Origin: an uncultured Clostridia bacterium
GTDB lineage: Bacteria; Bacillota; Clostridia; UBA1381
DNA length: 50,146 bases
Direction: 5' to 3'
NCBI GenBank assembly: GCA_947624165.1
Contig: CANQJC010000014.1
Coordinates: 1 to 50,146, forward strand
Part shown: positions 1-9,225 of the stretch, piece after piece
Position numbering within the stretch: position 1 is the first letter of the stretch
Layout of the letters: every line of letters starts with the position of its first letter
Made by a program: the position numbers and the translations under genes
The notes under the pieces: generated by a model
Told to the model about the DNA's origin: nothing
Database searches by the model: none
What the model saw: the letters and a program-made list of their open reading frames with translations, nothing else

Positions 1-3000
1 ATACCGCCGGCAAATACGCCGTTCTTTGTGCCGACAGCTTGAACCATGTCTTCAAGGGGTTCATGTACTTCCCTTGTGACAACCCTGCCGCCATCAAGCT
101 CATATGTTTCTATATGATAATCTCCCGACGCCGTTACGCGCGTGGGTTTATATGTTGCCTCATCCGCGCCTTGGGAATTTATCTCCGTCGAGAAAGCTCC
201 TGTTGTGTTGTTGCCGAGCTGCCCCCAACCATTATTACCGATTGCCCAGACATTTCCGTCATCTGTTATCATATAGCCGGTCTCATACAGCTGCGGATTG
301 TAAGCAGTATAGGAATAACCGCCTGCGCCTATTGAAACTACCTTCTCATCAATAAGCATTTTAACAGGTGTCTGCGGTGATACCGTTGTTCCATCTCCCA
401 GTTCACCGTTGCCGTTATGACTCCAACCATATACTTCACCGTTCTCCTGCAATGCAAGATAATGTGAATATTGATAGCCGCCATAGTAATTAATGTAATC
501 GCCGCCGCTTACTTCTATCTGTACAACATTCTCAAGGAACAGACTATCACTTTCGCTTGTACCCTTTAATACCTGTATCGGGGCGTTGGCGGAAATTGTA
601 TTGTTTCCAAGTCCCGTATCGTTTCTTCCCCAGGTATAGACCGTTCCGTTTGTTTTTAATGCAATGGTTGAACCGCGGGTAGAATCTACTTGTATTATAT
701 CTTCCAAATACTGGTTACCTGTTTCTCCGCCCAGAACTCTTGTCGGCGTCGTTGTTGCCACGTTTGTTCCGGCGTTACCGTAACCGTTATATCCCCATGT
801 CCAGAGAGATCCGTCGTCTTTTATTGCAAAGCCGGTATACAGACCCGCGTTAATATATACTACATCCTCTATGCCTTCTATTTTCCTCGGCAGCGAGTGC
901 GGGGCAGAGCCGTCCGCGTCGTTCATGCCGTGCTCGTTATTTCCGTTATAGCCCCATACCCAAACGTTTCCGTCTGTATCGAGCGCATATGATGTATGCA
1001 TACCGGTAGCTATCTGTACTATGTTCTCAAGATACGCGGTCGCGTTTCCTTCTTGGTCGGTACTTGCCATTACCTGTACGGGAACATGATATTCCGTCGT
1101 ATTCTGAATAAGTGTATCCGTATAATTTCCGTCATTGTCCTTTTGATTTGTTGTTCCCTGACCAAGCTGTCCGTAACCGTTATATCCCCATGCCCAGACT
1201 GTTCCGTCATATCTTAAGGCAAGCACATAGTTATTGCCCATAGCAAGCTGCGGCATCGCGATACCCGTTTCAATCGCCGCCTGACCCGCCGCGGTATGCT
1301 GCGCCGCAACACCGTTCGACGGAACAATGCCGACACGGATCGTTGCGCGGTATGTATTTGTTACTCCGGCAACGACCATTTGTGCCGTTGCCACAATGGC
1401 AGCCGTGCCGTAGATTCCGGTGTGCGCCGGAGTAATTACGCCGTTTTGGTTTACCTTTACTATATTTTCGTTCGTCGATTTATATGAGATCTGAGTCGGA
1501 ATAACCTCTTCCTCGGGAACCATGGTATTAAACGAGAATTTGCGGTAAACCTGTGATTTATCAATTGTAAACTGCTCGTAATGAACAGCCTGTTCGTCGT
1601 CCTTAAGGTAAATATTGGTAATTAGTTTGCCGTCTCCGCCTACCTTTTCACTCTTGCCCTTGTTGTCCGTAAGCGTACCGCCGCGAACAAGCAAAGAGTT
1701 AGAGCTTTCATTTCCGACCTTTACCGCTCTTGTCCAGTAAGTTACCTGTGTTTTTTCCGTCGGTATACGGGACAGTACGCCCGTTGTCGTACCTGTTCCG
1801 AGCTGTCCGCTTGAATTATCGCCCCATGCCCAAACTGTTCCATCCCTTTTTAAGGCGACGGCAAAGAAACCGTTCTTTGAACCGACTACCTGAACGATAT
1901 CCTTAAGCGGGTCATGCATCTCTCTTTGTACCTTTGTTGCACCGTCCGCTGTGGTGTATTCATCAATGGTATAATCCCCTCCGGCAATCGTAACCTGAAC
2001 GGGGAGATATGTCGCCTCATCTGTGCCTTGAGAATTTATTTTTGTGGAATAAGTATGCGTCAAACCGTTACCGAGCTGTCCGTAGCCGTTATAACCCGTC
2101 GCCCAAACAGTGCCGTCACTGGCTATCATATAGCCGGTTTCATACGGCGGCGGATTGTAAGCAGTATAGGAATAACCGCCTGCGCCTATTGAAACGACAT
2201 CGCTTATCTGCATTTTAACCGGCATGGGCTGATCAACCGTGTTCCCTATACCAAGAGTTCCGTAGCCGTTATAGCTCCAGCTGTATACTTCTCCGTTATC
2301 CCGCAATGCAAGATAATGTGAATATTGATAGCTGCCATAGTGATTAATGTAATCGCCGCCGCCTGTCTCTACCTGTACGACATTTTCAAGGAACAAACTA
2401 TCACTTTCACTTGCGCCCTTTAAAACCTTCATCGGAACACCGACGCTTCCTGTATTGTTTCCGAGTCCCGGATCGTTTCTGCCCCATGTGTATACCGTTC
2501 CGTCGGATTTCAGCGCGATTGTTGAGCCGCGAGTTGCATCTACTTGTACTATATCCTCCAAATATTGCTTTCCAGACTCCCCTCCGAGTACTTGGGTCGG
2601 AGTCATAGTAGACGCAGTTGTTCCGGCGTTACCGTAACCGTTCTGACCCCATACCCAGAGCGTTCCGTCATGTTTTATTGCAAAAGCGGTACGTACGCCT
2701 GTGGCAATAGACGCTACATTATCTATATCTATTTTTATAGGCAAATAAGAGGCTTGCGTCACACCGTTTCCTTGTCCGAGTTCATATTCACCGTTATAGC
2801 CCCAGCCCCAAACGTTTCCGTCCTTGTCAAGTGCATACGAAGTCCATGTGCCTGTTGCAATTTGGATTATGTTTTGCAGGTAATCGGTCGTGCCGCCCTG
2901 CTTTCCTTTCTTTACCTGAATAGGATGCGTTTTGTTGACGGTCGTGCCGTCGCCAAGCTGACCGTAACCGTTATAGCCCCAGCCCCAGACGGTTCCGTCC

Positions 3001-4990
3001 GCTTTTAATGCAAGAACAAAATCATCACCTGCCGCAACCATAGGCGCAGCTATATCCTCACTCTTGTTACGCACCTCGACCTCGACAATGCCTATCATTT
3101 TACCGTCTGCGTCATATCCGACAACCTGAGTGCGTCCGATACCCGCACCGACAACTGAAGTGCCTGATATAGTCGCAACAGACGTATTGATCGCCTTGAT
3201 GCTTGATGCGGCTTGACCCTCACGTGCAGCAAATATAAGGTTAACATTCATGTTTTGACCGACATACAGACGCTGATGTCTGCTGACAGTTGTATCTTCG
3301 ACGTGTGGATAAAGCGTATTGAAATCCTCATTTCCAATCTGTACCGCTCTTGTCCAATAAGATACCTGTGTTCTCTCGGTCGGTATGCGTGAAAGTACGC
3401 CCGTTGCCGTACCCGTTCCGAGCTGTCCGCTTCCGTTATTTCCCCAGGTCCAGATCGTTCCGTCTCTCTTTAACGCAACTGCGAAGTAATTATTTTTTGA
3501 GCCAACTATTTGAACTATATCCGTAAGCGGCTGATGAGTTTCTCTTTGTACGGTAACTGATGAATCGTTTACGGTATATGTATAATCATCAATAGTATAG
3601 TCTCCTGCCGCAGTCGTTACCTGAACGGGTAAATAAGTTGCAAAATCCGCTCCTTGAGCATTTATTCCCGTGGAATAGGCGTTCGTCAAACCGTTACCAA
3701 GTTGTCCGTAACTGTTGTTACCTGTCGCCCATATACTGCCGCCATCTGTTATTACATAACTATATTGGTGTAATGACGGATTGTAAGCAGTATAGGAATA
3801 GCCGCCTGCGCCTATTGAAACTACCTTCTTATCAATAAGCATCTTAACAGGCGTAGGAGATGATGTTCTTGTTCCATCGCCAAGCTCACCGTTGTCGTTA
3901 TGACTCCAACCATATACTTCACCGTTATCCTGCAATGCAAGATAATGTGAATATTGATAGCTGTTATAGTAATTAATGTAATCGCCGCCGCTCACCTCTA
4001 TCTGTACAACATTCTCGAGATAATCGCTATCACTGTTGCTTGCGCCCTTTAATACTTTCACCGGCGCGGCAGCATCGACAGTATTATTTCCAAGTCCCGT
4101 GTAGTTTCTTCCCCATGTGTATACCGTTCCGTCTGATTTAAGCGCAATGGTAGAACCACGTGTGGAATCTATCTGTACTATATCTTCCAAATACTGATTG
4201 CCTGTTTCTCCGCCCAGAACTCTTGTCGGCGTCGTTGTTGCCACGTTTGTTCCGGCGTTACCGTAACCGTTATAGCCCCATACCCATGCGCTGCCGTCAT
4301 GTTTTATCGCAAATGCCGTCCACAAGCCTGTGCCTATGTATGCAACATCGTCAATTCCGTCTATTTTTCTCGGCAAGGAATAAGGAGCGGTAGTCGCGTC
4401 GTTCATGCCGTGCTCGTTACTTCCGTTATAGCCCCATACCCAAACGTCTCCGTCTGCGTCAAGGGCGTATGAAGTGTAACCGCCCGTGGCTATCTGGATT
4501 ATGTTCTGAAGATATGACGTTGCTTTTCCATTCCTGTCGGAGCTTGCCATTACTTGTACGGGGTATAAGTACGCGGTTTTATTCTGAGTAACAACGTCGC
4601 CGCCATTTGCGTCGGTCGTCGTGGTCGTTCCCTGACCGAGCTGTCCGTAAGTGTTTCCGCCCCAGCCCCATACGGTACCGTCGGCTTTCAGCGCGAGCAT
4701 AAACTCGCTGCCGGCAGCAACCATAGGCGTAGCGACATCTTCGCTCTTGTTACGCACTTCGACCTCGACAATGCCGATCATCTTGCCGCTCGAATCATAG
4801 CCGACAACCTGTGTACGTCCGATGCCCTTGCCGACAACGCCGCTGCCCGATACGGCAGCGACAGACGTGTCGATAGCTTTAAGGCTCGAAGGCGCGGCGT
4901 CGCCGTGCGACGTGAAAACAGAGCTTACGTTCACGCTTTGTCCGATGTACAGACGCTGATGTCTGCTGTCTGCTGTTGAAGTAAGGCTTG
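1..4990 (-). repeat. Long tandem DNA repeat encoding three Ig-plus-RCC1-propeller modules
   Basis: Blocks of near-identical sequence recur about every 1.6-1.9 kb. The segment encoding YSHYLAL lies near 460, 2320 and 3940. The one encoding SIGAGGYSYTAYNP lies near 310, 2170 and 3790. The one encoding IPTE(K/R)TQV lies near 1750 and 3370. The Big_2-like domains lie near 4990-4740, 3310-3060 and 1530-1290; the third is more divergent. Each complete RCC1 block has exactly seven blades, and blade 5 always carries the same GGDYIN insertion. This points to duplication of whole propellers, not of single blades. Such repeats can also be collapsed by short-read assembly. Confidence 0.85.
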
Positions 4991-7154
4991 TTCCGTAATC
5001 TATCGTGTCCGCTTGCGGCGCGATCTCCTCCTCGTTCGAAACGGGAGCGTCGCTCAGCTGCGGTTCATCGTTATTTTCATTGTTAATTTCGTCGCCGTTC
5101 GTCTGCTGCTCGCTTGACGCGCCGTCGCTTACGGAAGGCGCGGACTGCTCGCTCTCGCTCGGTGCGGACGCGCTCTGATCGCTGACGCGCGTAACCGCGG
5201 ACGTGCTGCGCGCGCTCGAAGAAGCCTTCGACGCGGACGCGGATTGCTGTGTCTCAACGGGTGCCTGCGGTACGACCGCAGTCGTATTGACCTCCTCAAC
5301 CTCTACGTCAACCATCTTGGCGACATATTCTACTATTTCCTGTTCCGTATATGTAGTGAAAGATTCAACCGTTGTTCCCACGGACGGCTCGGAAGTCGTC
5401 GTGTATTCGTTTACGGTCGTGGACGAATCCGTACCGTCGTCGGTCGTAACCGTTTCACGTACGGTGTAATTTGTGCCGACTACCTCCTCGACCGTTTCTT
5501 CCTTTTCGATCGTCTCGGTAGTGGGTACCGTGATCGTCTCGTATTCGGTCTCGTATATAGTCTCGCCCGTCTCCTCGTCATAAGCCGCTTCGACAACGGT
5601 TTCGATCGTCATCTCTTTTTCGGACGGGATCTCCTCGTAAACCGTTTTTGTCGTTGTTTCGATTATCGGTTCTTCGCTTATGATTTCGGTCGTTGTTGTC
5701 TTGGTCGTTGTTGTCTCTGTCTGTACCGTTCTTTTTACTTCTTCCGTTTCTTCCTTTTGTACCGTCTTTGTCGTAACAACTTCTTTTGTTTCCGGCTGCG
5801 CGGCTACGCTTTCATCCGTATCGACCCGCGCGGTTGACAACGCCGCAGCCGTTTCCTCCTCCGCAGGCTCAGAGTCGGCTTCATCGACCGTTGCTTCCTC
5901 GTTTGCCGTCGCTTTGGATTCTGTCGTCTCATTACTTACTTTTTCTTCCGTGTCAGAATCAACGGCGTCACCGTCGGACGCGTTCGACGTATCCGAATAG
6001 GCGGCTTTCACGGAATCTGTTTCTTCCGCTTTCGATTCCTTTGCCGTATCTGTATCTTTATCCGAATCGGCGGCTTTCGCGTCCGATTCGGACTGAGTTT
6101 CTTCCTTATTATATACATTTTCATCTTTGTCTTCATCGACGGACGTTTCGTCATCGGAAGCATTCGCGCCGTCGCTTGCCGAAGCGTTCTCCGAACGCTT
6201 CTGCTCGAAGAGCGAAAGAATTTCCTCGTCGCTCATATTATTGTAGTCGGGTGTGTCGGACGACGCGCCGCCGTCTCCGAACGACGAAAGATCGTACACG
6301 GAGTTGTCCTGCGTAAGACCCGTGCGATACATTTCCTCCACAAAGTTCTTTACTTCCTCCGACTCAAATTCCGTTTTCGAACCGGCGTTAATATCCTCCT
6401 CATCGTCGGCGGGAGCCGTTCCGTTGGAAAGATACGCGGTACCCGTGATCTTCTCGTTCGGGTCCGATCTGAGCATGGCATAGAAAGGCGTTCTTTCTAT
6501 TGATTCAACAGTTTCCCCGTTCCATGTAATATCGACGGTACTCTTGTCGCCGTCTACTATCGGTTCGGATACGGACAAATATTTCGGTTCTCCGACCTCC
6601 CATACGATGTCGTTACCGTCGCCGTTCGCGGCGGTTGCCGTAAAGGTCTTTGACATACCGAAATACTCAAACAGGGAGAAGGACTGGTCGAACCAAAGGA
6701 GACTGCTGTCGTTTTCCGTGGAGAACGGCTCAAGCATCTTCGAAGTGTCGACAGTCGTGTCGTAGTCCTGTGAATCAGATGACGTTGACGGGGAGGAGTA
6801 TGCGTCGCGGCTGTTTGAAGAACCCGAAGCGTTCGAAGAATTACCTTCGTTTTGGGGGAGAGCTTCGGAATTATTCTGTACACCACTTTCAGACGCAGCC
6901 GCTGTCTCTCCGTTTTGAGCAGCTTCTGCGCCTTCCGCTTTATTGTCCTCTTCACCGGCAGCGTCGGCGTCTTTGTTCGACTCCGAGCTGCCTTGTGCAT
7001 TCAAGGCTTGGTTTTCCTCCGATGCGGAATGTTCCGCGATCGCCTGTCCGGCGGCGGATATTTCCGCGTAAGTAGGCACTTGTACCGACGTGCCTACCAT
7101 CGATGCCATAATTAGCACCGACAACAGCTTTGTCATCGATTTACTGAACTTCAT
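1..7154 (-). CDS. Giant secreted protein with Ig-like domains and RCC1 seven-bladed propellers (C-terminal end outside the window)
   Basis: At least 2,384 codons are open from the ATG at 7154 to the window edge; I translated the strand throughout and saw no stop. A GGGGAG ribosome site lies at 7161-7168. Residues 1-30 form a signal peptide (KFSK, hydrophobic core, ending near PTYA). Residues 31-300 are acidic and Ser/Asn-rich with a short folded stretch. Residues 300-730 are Glu/Thr/Ser-rich, with Thr-Val-Glu repeats like a surface stalk. From residue 725 the protein alternates Big_2-like domains (VGKGIGRTQVVGYD type) with RCC1 repeats (DGTVWGWGYNGYGQLG type). The first two RCC1 blocks have seven repeats each; the third is cut by the window after six. 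Known: RCC1 repeats form seven-bladed propellers, and Big_2 domains are common in bacterial surface proteins. Inferred: a cell-surface or secreted binding protein; ligand unknown. No anchor is visible because the C-terminus is missing. Confidence 0.9.
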   Translation of the reverse strand, partial: MKFSKSMTKLLSVLIMASMVGTSVQVPTYAEISAAGQAIAEHSASEENQALNAQGSSESNKDADAAGEEDNKAEGAEAAQNGETAAASESGVQNNSEALPQNEGNSSNASGSSNSRDAYSSPSTSSDSQDYDTTVDTSKMLEPFSTENDSSLLWFDQSFSLFEYFGMSKTFTATAANGDGNDIVWEVGEPKYLSVSEPIVDGDKSTVDITWNGETVESIERTPFYAMLRSDPNEKITGTAYLSNGTAPADDEEDINAGSKTEFESEEVKNFVEEMYRTGLTQDNSVYDLSSFGDGGASSDTPDYNNMSDEEILSLFEQKRSENASASDGANASDDETSVDEDKDENVYNKEETQSESDAKAADSDKDTDTAKESKAEETDSVKAAYSDTSNASDGDAVDSDTEEKVSNETTESKATANEEATVDEADSEPAEEETAAALSTARVDTDESVAAQPETKEVVTTKTVQKEETEEVKRTVQTETTTTKTTTTEIISEEPIIETTTKTVYEEIPSEKEMTIETVVEAAYDEETGETIYETEYETITVPTTETIEKEETVEEVVGTNYTVRETVTTDDGTDSSTTVNEYTTTSEPSVGTTVESFTTYTEQEIVEYVAKMVDVEVEEVNTTAVVPQAPVETQQSASASKASSSARSTSAVTRVSDQSASAPSESEQSAPSVSDGASSEQQTNGDEINNENNDEPQLSDAPVSNEEEIAPQADTIDYGTSLTSTADSRHQRLYIGQSVNVSSVFTSHGDAAPSSLKAIDTSVAAVSGSGVVGKGIGRTQVVGYDSSGKMIGIVEVEVRNKSEDVATPMVAAGSEFMLALKADGTVWGWGGNTYGQLGQGTTTTTDANGGDVVTQNKTAYLYPVQVMASSDRNGKATSYLQNIIQIATGGYTSYALDADGDVWVWGYNGSNEHGMNDATTAPYSLPRKIDGIDDVAYIGTGLWTAFAIKHDGSAWVWGYNGYGNAGTNVATTTPTRVLGGETGNQYLEDIVQIDSTRGSTIALKSDGTVYTWGRNYTGLGNNTVDAAAPVKVLKGASNSDSDYLENVVQIEVSGGDYINYYNSYQYSHYLALQDNGEVYGWSHNDNGELGDGTRTSSPTPVKMLIDKKVVSIGAGGYSYTAYNPSLHQYSYVITDGGSIWATGNNSYGQLGNGLTNAYSTGINAQGADFATYLPVQVTTAAGDYTIDDYTYTVNDSSVTVQRETHQPLTDIVQIVGSKNNYFAVALKRDGTIWTWGNNGSGQLGTGTATGVLSRIPTERTQVSYWTRAVQIGNEDFNTLYPHVEDTTVSRHQRLYVGQNMNVNLIFAAREGQAASSIKAINTSVATISGTSVVGAGIGRTQVVGYDADGKMIGIVEVEVRNKSEDIAAPMVAAGDDFVLALKADGTVWGWGYNGYGQLGDGTTVNKTHPIQVKKGKQGGTTDYLQNIIQIATGTWTSYALDKDGNVWGWGYNGEYELGQGNGVTQASYLPIKIDIDNVASIATGVRTAFAIKHDGTLWVWGQNGYGNAGTTASTMTPTQVLGGESGKQYLEDIVQVDATRGSTIALKSDGTVYTWGRNDPGLGNNTGSVGVPMKVLKGASESDSLFLENVVQVETGGGDYINHYGSYQYSHYLALRDNGEVYSWSYNGYGTLGIGNTVDQPMPVKMQISDVVSIGAGGYSYTAYNPPPYETGYMIASDGTVWATGYNGYGQLGNGLTHTYSTKINSQGTDEATYLPVQVTIAGGDYTIDEYTTADGATKVQREMHDPLKDIVQVVGSKNGFFAVALKRDGTVWAWGDNSSGQLGTGTTTGVLSRIPTEKTQVTYWTRAVKVGNESSNSLLVRGGTLTDNKGKSEKVGGDGKLITNIYLKDDEQAVHYEQFTIDKSQVYRKFSFNTMVPEEEVIPTQISYKSTNENIVKVNQNGVITPAHTGIYGTAAIVATAQMVVAGVTNTYRATIRVGIVPSNGVAAQHTAAGQAAIETGIAMPQLAMGNNYVLALRYDGTVWAWGYNGYGQLGQGTTNQKDNDGNYTDTLIQNTTEYHVPVQVMASTDQEGNATAYLENIVQIATGMHTSYALDTDGNVWVWGYNGNNEHGMNDADGSAPHSLPRKIEGIEDVVYINAGLYTGFAIKDDGSLWTWGYNGYGNAGTNVATTTPTRVLGGETGNQYLEDIIQVDSTRGSTIALKTNGTVYTWGRNDTGLGNNTISANAPIQVLKGTSESDSLFLENVVQIEVSGGDYINYYGGYQYSHYLALQENGEVYGWSHNGNGELGDGTTVSPQTPVKMLIDEKVVSIGAGGYSYTAYNPQLYETGYMITDDGNVWAIGNNGWGQLGNNTTGAFSTEINSQGADEATYKPTRVTASGDYHIETYELDGGRVVTREVHEPLEDMVQAVGTKNGVFAGG

Positions 7155-7283
7155 AATATTCTCCCCTTATATTGTTGAAGCATTTCATTTTTTTCTTTTT
7201 TTCCACAATATTTTGTAGTGGCAAAAGCGGTGGTTTTTTACTGTTATTTTTTTGCTTTTGGGTATATTACCGCTATTATCTTT

Positions 7284-7312
7284 ATTATATATCGAAAATT
7301 GCATAAAGTCAA
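7284..7312 (-). promoter_or_regulatory. Sigma-A type promoter for the RCC1 protein gene
   Basis: On the minus strand TTGACT (7312-7307) and TATAAT (7289-7284) are 17 bp apart. This gives an untranslated leader of about 120 nt, in which I recognise no riboswitch. Confidence 0.7.
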
Positions 7313-7502
7313 TATTTTTTAGTATAATTTATCCAAAAAATTTTTCGTTTTAATTTGTTTTTGTGCCTTTTTACACATTTTTAACTTGCTCGTAACTTTA
7401 CCGTATCAACGATGAAAAAACAATGTAATGTTGTATGAAAAACATCGCTTTTTGAAAAAGACAAAAACACAGCGAAAACTTGTTTTTAATTTCAAAAAAG
7501 TA
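7313..7502. other. A+T-rich divergent intergenic stretch
   Basis: The 449-bp gap at 7155-7603 separates the divergent RCC1 and str genes. Outside the two promoters annotated separately it is A+T-rich with homopolymer runs. I see no gene, RNA family or clear operator in it. Confidence 0.6.
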
Positions 7503-7531
7503 TTGACAAATTTGACTTTTTCTTATATAAT
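7503..7531 (+). promoter_or_regulatory. Consensus sigma-A promoter of the str cluster
   Basis: TTGACA (7503-7508), a 17-bp spacer and TATAAT (7526-7531) match the consensus exactly. It lies 72 bp before the L7Ae-like start codon. The str genes therefore start from their own strong promoter here, with no rpoBC upstream. Confidence 0.9.
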
Positions 7532-7603
7532 CTGATAAGCTGACTGATTTATGCAAAAATCGGAGCGGCAAGAATTATTTGAAATACGGAGAGTGACAAA
7601 AAC

Positions 7604-7846
7604 ATGATTGGCGAAGCCGACAAATCGAGATTATATGTTGGTTACAAGCAGGTTCAGAGAGCCTTAAACGAAAAGAAGGCGGCGAAGGCTTTTGTTGCCG
7701 AGGATTGCGACAGTCACATAAAAGACGACGTGAAAAAACTGGCGGAGCAAAGCGGCACCGAGCTTTTCTTTGTTCCGACAATGAAGGATTTGGGAGCCAT
7801 GTGTTCCATAGAGGTGGGCGCGAGCTGCGCCGTGCTTCTTAAATAG
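7604..7846 (+). CDS. L7Ae/L30e-family K-turn RNA-binding protein (YbxF/RplGB-like)
   Basis: This 80-residue protein has the compact L7Ae fold pattern: a start of GYKQVQRALNEKKAAKAFVAEDCD, then a Cys-Ser-Ile-Glu-Val-Gly-Ala-Ser-Cys-Ala segment near the C-terminus. Known: members of this family bind kink-turn RNAs, and Bacillus has a homologue (YbxF) just before rpsL, the same position as here. It is probably ribosome-associated or an RNA-binding accessory protein. The ATG at 7604 follows GGAGAG at 7588-7593. It is the first gene after the consensus promoter and lies 75 bp before rpsL, so co-transcription with the str genes is expected. Its exact RNA partner cannot be read from the sequence. 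Confidence 0.88.
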   Translation: MIGEADKSRLYVGYKQVQRALNEKKAAKAFVAEDCDSHIKDDVKKLAEQSGTELFFVPTMKDLGAMCSIEVGASCAVLLK

Positions 7847-7921
7847 TCAAATTACGGTTATTCCGCGCTCACGCGTGAAATAATATATAAAAATTATAAA
7901 AGAAAGGAAGTGTAACACGGT

Positions 7922-8341
7922 ATGCCTACATTTAATCAGTTGGTCAGAACAGGCAGAAAGACCTCAAAAAAGAAATCTACCGCCCCCGCTCTGCAAAAGA
8001 GTCTTAATTCTCTCAAGAAAAAGACTACGGACAAAAGTTCGCCGCAGAAGCGCGGTGTCTGCACCGCTGTAAGAACCGCTACGCCGAAGAAGCCTAACTC
8101 CGCATTGAGAAAAATCGCCAGAGTAAGACTTACGAACGGCATCGAGGTTACGGCTTATATCCCCGGTATAGGTCATAACTTGCAGGAACACAGCGTTGTG
8201 CTGATAAGAGGCGGAAGAGTTCGTGACCTTCCGGGTACAAGATACCACATTATAAGAGGTACGCTTGACGCCCAGGGCGTAAACGGCCGTCTTCAGGCAA
8301 GAAGCAAGTACGGCGCGAAGAAGCCAAAGGAAAAGAAGTAA
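7922..8341 (+). CDS. rpsL: 30S ribosomal protein S12
   Basis: This 139-residue protein is the decoding-centre protein of the small subunit. It begins MPTFNQLVR, has the Lys/Ser-rich N-terminal insertion (residues 15-43) usual for Clostridia, and then [21 protein letters not shown] and [19 protein letters not shown]. The Lys in PKKPNSA, equivalent to E. coli K42, is kept. The Lys that normally follows GGRV (E. coli K87 of the mature protein, K88 in M. tuberculosis numbering) is Arg here, codon CGT at 8222-8224, residue 101. In other bacteria that Lys-to-Arg change gives streptomycin resistance. The start codon follows AAAGGAAGTG. It is second in the str cluster, followed by a long 231-bp gap before rpsG. 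Confidence 0.97.
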   Translation: MPTFNQLVRTGRKTSKKKSTAPALQKSLNSLKKKTTDKSSPQKRGVCTAVRTATPKKPNSALRKIARVRLTNGIEVTAYIPGIGHNLQEHSVVLIRGGRVRDLPGTRYHIIRGTLDAQGVNGRLQARSKYGAKKPKEKK

Positions 8342-8422
8342 TTTATAAGTAATAAATTATTTCGAACAAGTGCATATCGGGTTATATTTTAGACATATAT
8401 TCGGATAGCACTTGACGTGATT

Positions 8423-8442
8423 TATCGGCAATATTGCCGATA
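8423..8442. other. Perfect 20-bp palindrome in the rpsL-rpsG spacer
   Basis: TATCGGCAATATTGCCGATA reads the same on both strands. It sits about 80 bp after the rpsL stop and has no T-run after it, so it is not a classical terminator. It could be an operator or an RNA hairpin. The rest of the 8342-8572 spacer shows no gene. Confidence 0.6.
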
Positions 8443-8536
8443 ATCAAGAGTACCTATGATACTCACGGAAAAATTTTTTCTTAATGCTGAGCCGAGGATC
8501 AAAGACAAGCACAAGAAATATTCTGTTTGGGTTTGA

Positions 8537-9043
<507 letters not shown>

Positions 9044-9046
9044 TTC

Positions 9047-9150
9047 TTGCGTTGGATTTTCAGCGTCTAAGCACCACGGGCTGCCGCTTGAAGTACCGAC
9101 GTATGTCGGCGCGGTATCCGAGGCACTTATCCGCTAAAACTACAACGCAA
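9047..9150 (+). other. Candidate structured RNA between rpsG and fusA
   Basis: An 8-bp perfect helix closes the element: TTGCGTTG (9047-9054) with CAACGCAA (9143-9150). Inside, AGCG (9062-9065) pairs with CGCT (9132-9135), and TAAG (9068-9071) with CTTA (9126-9129), across a symmetric TC/TC internal loop. Two further hairpins lie within: CGG/CCG (9077-9079 with 9084-9086) and CCGAC/GTCGG (9096-9100 with 9105-9109). The nested pairing suggests a folded mRNA element. I do not recognise it as a known family. Confidence 0.5.
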
Positions 9151-9225
9151 TAACAGAGTTATCTGATTATTGTAGAGAAATCGATTCAAAATTTATACAG
9201 AAGGGAAAGGAGGACAATATCTTTT

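Noticed and set aside
1-4990. Tandem repeat as CRISPR or satellite
   Set aside because: The repeats are in frame and encode RCC1 and Ig-like domains.
39-6765. Plus-strand reading frames of 60-200 codons
   Set aside because: They lie opposite the RCC1 protein and read its repeats in other frames. They have no ribosome sites or recognisable domains, and the minus frame is open across the whole stretch.
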